Under the pieces are notes generated by a model. That model saw nothing but the letters and a program-made list of their open reading frames with translations. It was not told where the DNA came from and did not search any database. The position numbers and the translations under genes were made by a program. Of a DNA stretch of 48,319 nt, positions 45,218-48,319 are shown piece by piece. The DNA is from Hydrogenophilales bacterium (lineage in GTDB: Bacteria > Pseudomonadota > Gammaproteobacteria > Burkholderiales > Thiobacteraceae): assembly GCA_016235775.1 (NCBI GenBank), contig JACRIU010000047.1:1-48319 (forward strand). The letters run 5' to 3'. The first letter of the stretch is position 1. Every line of letters begins with the position of its first letter.

Positions 45218-46505
45218 ATTCGGCGCGTAGGCTCGCGAAGACGCGCGCTGCCGCATCCAGCGTGAATTGAATCTCCGCCTCGGTGTGCGTCCCCGAAACA
45301 AACCCCGCCTCATACGCCGAGGGTGCGAGATACACGCCCTCATCCAGCATGGCGTGGAAGAAACGGTTGAACGCTTCCTTGTCGCACTGCATCACTTCGG
45401 CGTAGCTGGTAGGTAGCTTGGCGCTGAAATACAGGCCGAACATGCCGCCGATGGATTGCGCGCAGAAGGCGATGCCCTGTGCTTTGGCGGCCGCGCTTAA
45501 GCCTTCCACAAAAGACTTGGTACGCGTAGTCAGTTGCTCGTAGAAGCCGGGCTGCTGCACCTGCTTCAATGTCGCCATACCCGCCGCCACCGCCACCGGG
45601 TTGCCGGAGAGCGTGCCGGCTTGATACACCGGGCCATTCGGCGCGAGCTTTTCCATGATGGCGCGTTTGCCGCCAAACGCGCCGACCGGCAAGCCGCCGC
45701 CGATCACCTTGCCCAGCGTCGTGAGATCGGGATCGATGTGGTAGAGACCCTGTGCGCTTTGCAAGCCCACGCGAAAACCCGTCATCACTTCATCGAAAAT
45801 CAATACCGCACCATGCTTAGTGCATTGCGCACGCAAGGTTTCCAAGAAGCCGGGCAGGGGCGCGATCAAATTCATATTGCCGGCGACCGGCTCGACGATC
45901 ACTGCGGCGATGTCGCCGCCGATTTGGGAGAAGAGTTTTTCTACCCCGGCGCTATCGTTGTAGGACAGCGTCAGCGTATGCGCCGCCACTTCGGGCGGCA
46001 CGCCGGCGGAACTGGGTTGGCCGAAAGTCAGCGCGCCCGAGCCGGCTTTCACCAGCAAGGCATCGGCGTGACCGTGATAGCAGCCTTCGAATTTAACGAT
46101 GCGGTTGCGGCCGGTGTAGCCGCGCGCGAGGCGAATCGCGCTCATGGTGGCTTCGGTACCGGATGACACCAGGCGCACTTCTTCCATGCTCGGCACCAGA
46201 CGAATCAATAGCTCGGCCATTTCCAATTCGCGCGCGGTGGGGGCGCCGAAGGAAAGTCCCAGTGCAGCGGTTTCTTGCACGGCGCGCACCACCTCTGGGT
46301 GGGCGTGCCCGGCGATCATCGGCCCCCACGAGCCGACGTAATCGACATAGCGCTTGTCGTCCTCATCCCACACATAGGGCCCTAACCCGCGCTTGATGAA
46401 GCAAGGTGTGCCACCCACCGAGCGAAAGGCGCGCACGGGAGAGTTCACGCCGCCTGGGATGAGTTGTTGCGAGCGCTGGAACAGCGCTTCGTTACGTGTA
46501 GTCAT
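45216..46505 (-). CDS. hemL: Glutamate-1-semialdehyde 2,1-aminomutase
   Basis: A 429-residue PLP enzyme that converts glutamate-1-semialdehyde to 5-aminolevulinate, supplying HemB. The N-terminus has [18 protein letters not shown], the cofactor site [15 protein letters not shown], the Asp of [10 protein letters not shown] and the Schiff-base Lys266 in [18 protein letters not shown]. Its stop lies at the edge of the bidirectional terminator. It is downstream of thiD-thiE on the same strand, 17 bp after thiE. Confidence 0.97.
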   Translation of the reverse strand: MTTRNEALFQRSQQLIPGGVNSPVRAFRSVGGTPCFIKRGLGPYVWDEDDKRYVDYVGSWGPMIAGHAHPEVVRAVQETAALGLSFGAPTARELEMAELLIRLVPSMEEVRLVSSGTEATMSAIRLARGYTGRNRIVKFEGCYHGHADALLVKAGSGALTFGQPSSAGVPPEVAAHTLTLSYNDSAGVEKLFSQIGGDIAAVIVEPVAGNMNLIAPLPGFLETLRAQCTKHGAVLIFDEVMTGFRVGLQSAQGLYHIDPDLTTLGKVIGGGLPVGAFGGKRAIMEKLAPNGPVYQAGTLSGNPVAVAAGMATLKQVQQPGFYEQLTTRTKSFVEGLSAAAKAQGIAFCAQSIGGMFGLYFSAKLPTSYAEVMQCDKEAFNRFFHAMLDEGVYLAPSAYEAGFVSGTHTEAEIQFTLDAAARVFASLRAE

Positions 46506-46522
46506 ACTGATTCTTTCTTAAC

Positions 46523-47152
46523 TTAATGGCGTGTTGCAAATAGATTAGTAAATTCTTGGGCACTAGCTTCGACATCCGGCGCATCGAACAGCGCGGAGAT
46601 GACGGCAAGCGCATCCGCGCCGGCATCGATCAAGGGCTGCGCGTTGTTTAGGGTGATGCCGCCAATCGCCACCACCGGCAGATGCAGTTTGGCCTTCGCC
46701 TCGGCAAGCAAACTCAAGGGACAAGGCCGCGCCCCGGGTTTGGTGGGCGAGGGATAGAAGCTGCCGAATGCGACATAATCCGCGCCCTCGGTTTCGAATT
46801 TCAACGCCCGTGCGAGGTCTTGATAGCACGACACGCCGATGATTTTATCCGGCCCCAGATTGATGCGCGCTTCAATCAAACGCGCATCGTCTTCGCCCAC
46901 ATGCACGCCATCGGCATCAATGAGTGCGGCCAAGCGCACATCATCGTTCACGATCAGCGGCACCTGAAAGTCGCGGCAGAGTTCTAGCAACTCACTAGCC
47001 TGTTCATGCTTCAGTGCGATATCGGCGGATTTGCTGCGGTACTGCACAAGCTGTGCGCCGCCACGCAAGGCGGCCCGCGTATTAAGCAGTAATTGCGCGG
47101 TATCCCCGGTTTCGGGGGTGATGGCATACAGCCCTTTAATGGCCGGTTTCAT
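46523..47152 (-). CDS. thiE: Thiamine-phosphate synthase
   Basis: A 209-residue TIM-barrel enzyme that joins hydroxymethylpyrimidine diphosphate and thiazole phosphate. The start at 47152 (MKPAIKGLYAITP) is chosen by homology; an open frame continues much further upstream but is antisense-like filler inside thiD. Motifs are QYRSK, VNDDVRLAALIDADGVHVGE, FGSFYPSPTK and AIGGI. It overlaps thiD by 17 bp, which implies coupling. Confidence 0.96.
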   Translation of the reverse strand: MKPAIKGLYAITPETGDTAQLLLNTRAALRGGAQLVQYRSKSADIALKHEQASELLELCRDFQVPLIVNDDVRLAALIDADGVHVGEDDARLIEARINLGPDKIIGVSCYQDLARALKFETEGADYVAFGSFYPSPTKPGARPCPLSLLAEAKAKLHLPVVAIGGITLNNAQPLIDAGADALAVISALFDAPDVEASAQEFTNLFATRH

Positions 47153-47960
47153 CTGACTCGCGCGCCCAAAACAGGCGATCGGGAATGTATTGCCCCATGC
47201 CGGGGCGGAAGCCCGCCTGCAAGGCGTGCCAGGTAAAATCCTGCGCATCCTTGGTCGCGTCGAAAATGTCGAGTCCATGCGCGAGGGACGCGGCAACTGC
47301 GGAAGCCAATGTGCAACCCGAGCCATGGTAGCTGCCCGGCAGCCGCGGCCAGAGATTGCTCGCCAGTACCCCATCGACGCCATACAGCGTGTTTACCACT
47401 TGCGGCGTGTTTTCATGCGTACCGGTAATCAGCACGAATTCACAACCCATGCTAAGAATACGCGAGGCGCATTCCTCCAAGCTGGGCTCGTCGTTTTCGT
47501 TGTCTTCATCCTGCGCCAGACGCCGCGCTTCCAGGCTATTTGGCGTGAGCAGTGTGGTTTGCGGGATCAACATATCGCTCAGCGCGGCCATCATGTCCTC
47601 GGATGCTAGCTCATCGCCGCGCCCGGAAGACAGCACCGGGTCCAGTATCAGCGGAATGTCGGGGTAGTCGGACACGATCGCTGCAATCGCTGCAATCGTC
47701 TCCACGCTGCCCAGCATGCCGATTTTAAAGGCGGCCACCGGCATGTCTTCCAGCACGGCGCGCGCCTGATCGGCGACCCATTCCGCGTCCAGCACGAAGA
47801 TGTCGTCCACGCCCAGGCTATCTTGCACCGTGATCGCGGTAATGACGGACAAAGGGTGACAGCCCATGGCGGCGATAGTCAGCAAATCAGCTTGAATGCC
47901 TGCGCCGCCGGAGGGGTCGCCGGCGGCGAAAGTGAGAACGATGGGGGGCGTGTCGGCCAT
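47136..47960 (-). CDS. thiD: Hydroxymethylpyrimidine/phosphomethylpyrimidine kinase
   Basis: A 274-residue ribokinase-fold enzyme that phosphorylates HMP and HMP-P for thiamine synthesis. Motifs are FAAGDPSGGAGIQADL, TAITVQDSLGV, KIGMLGS, LDPVLSSGRG and the anion hole/catalytic GSGCTLASAVA. It is the first gene of thiD-thiE-hemL and divergent from rubredoxin. I see no TPP riboswitch in the 90-bp upstream spacer. Confidence 0.96.
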   Translation of the reverse strand: MADTPPIVLTFAAGDPSGGAGIQADLLTIAAMGCHPLSVITAITVQDSLGVDDIFVLDAEWVADQARAVLEDMPVAAFKIGMLGSVETIAAIAAIVSDYPDIPLILDPVLSSGRGDELASEDMMAALSDMLIPQTTLLTPNSLEARRLAQDEDNENDEPSLEECASRILSMGCEFVLITGTHENTPQVVNTLYGVDGVLASNLWPRLPGSYHGSGCTLASAVAASLAHGLDIFDATKDAQDFTWHALQAGFRPGMGQYIPDRLFWARESDETGH

Positions 47961-48060
47961 GGGATTTGAGTGCTTTGGTGACGCCGGATTGGCCCAGCTT
48001 GGCTACTGGCCGGTCTGCGCAGGTAAAATACAATTTTAAACCAAACCCCCCATGCTTCCC

Positions 48061-48225
48061 ATGAAAACCTATATGTGCCTGATTTGCGGCTTTATCTACG
48101 AAGAAAAAAAAGGTCTGCCGGCAGAAGGCATCGCCCCCGGCACACGCTGGGAAGACATCCCGCCCAATTGGACTTGCCCCGACTGTGGCGCGCGCAAGGA
48201 AGATTTCGAGCCGATCGAAGTCTAA
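48061..48225 (+). CDS. Rubredoxin
   Basis: A 54-residue mononuclear iron-sulfur electron carrier. Two CxxCG knuckles bind the iron: CLICG near residue 6 and CPDCG near residue 39, with the family turn [19 protein letters not shown] 48061 ([15 protein letters not shown]) is preferred; ATG 48052 would add three residues. It is too short for most ORF scans but complete. Beside thiD it recalls the common betaproteobacterial layout. A weak promoter (TTGGCT/TAAAAT, 19-bp spacing) lies at 47999-48029. The last 94 bp of the window (48226-48319) show no gene. Confidence 0.96.
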   Translation: MKTYMCLICGFIYEEKKGLPAEGIAPGTRWEDIPPNWTCPDCGARKEDFEPIEV

Positions 48226-48319
48226 GCGCCGCAAATTCTCTCGGGCGTTGAAACTTCAGCGCCTCCGACGGGAAAAAGTGATCAATTCACCGACACCCCG
48301 CATTAAGATTTCCGACAAA

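Noticed and set aside
47152-47383. N-terminal extension of thiE to 286 residues
   Set aside because: The extra 77 residues are Arg/Pro/Ser-rich, overlap thiD in another frame and are absent from the ThiE family.
47961-48051. TPP riboswitch before thiD
   Set aside because: The spacer lacks the conserved CUGAGA and ACCUGA-type elements and is too short.

Overview
The window is a GC-rich, densely coded stretch of a Gram-negative chromosome. Gene content and order point to a betaproteobacterium (my best guess is Nitrosomonadales/Gallionellales-like or a relative; inferred by eye, not by search). Supporting signs are the leuS-lptE-holA-proA-nadD-rsfS-rlmH order, the pilMNOPQ-aroK-aroB-dgt block, an EpsH1-type PEP-CTERM regulatory set (PrsK/PrsR/PrsT), a Cys-less (Mg-type) HemB, and a thiD-thiE-hemL group beside a rubredoxin gene. 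I see no tRNA, rRNA, CRISPR array, insertion sequence or prophage.

Layout. (1) 1-9077, plus strand, housekeeping: the 3' part of leuS, then lptE, holA, proA, nadD, rsfS, rlmH, a YjdF-like membrane protein, a tiny membrane protein, maf and rng. Four different imperfect palindromic repeats sit in or next to these genes; one appears to lie in frame inside leuS and one supplies the last codons of holA. (2) 9104-17667, minus strand: pilM-N-O-P-Q (type IV pilus alignment complex and secretin), then aroK, aroB, dgt and a DamX-like pseudo-ATPase. (3) 17968-20887, plus: penicillin-binding protein 1A and a conserved protein of unknown role. (4) 21155-31762, plus: the PEP-CTERM/exosortase regulatory block, made of a polyprenyl-phosphate sugar transferase, the sensor kinase PrsK, the sigma-54 activator PrsR and two tandem PrsT-type TPR lipoproteins. 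A -24/-12 promoter precedes the sugar transferase. (5) 31798-41316, minus: a methyltransferase, a PEP-CTERM protein with a near-perfect sigma-54 promoter, a ThiF-nitroreductase fusion, a FeeM-like N-acyl amino acid synthase, an MMPL/RND transporter, an outer-membrane barrel protein and a LolA-like periplasmic protein. (6) 41775-48225: a YcgR-like PilZ protein, hemB, a probable structured small RNA, engB, cytochrome c4, hemL, thiE, thiD and rubredoxin.

How the parts fit. PrsK/PrsR are expected to activate sigma-54 promoters, and the two -24/-12 sites lie in front of the sugar transferase and the PEP-CTERM gene, which gives a plausible local regulon linking polysaccharide synthesis to a sorted surface protein. 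The exosortase itself is not in this window. The minus-strand group of acyltransferase, ThiF-nitroreductase, RND pump, LolA-like protein and barrel looks like a make-and-export system for an acylated amino-acid-type lipid; this is inference. The two most striking items for follow-up are a four-hairpin small RNA candidate with C-rich loops and a sigma-E-like promoter next to engB (43694-43799), and a roughly 985-bp tandem duplication that left a decayed pilZ/hemB fragment at about 41541-41750.
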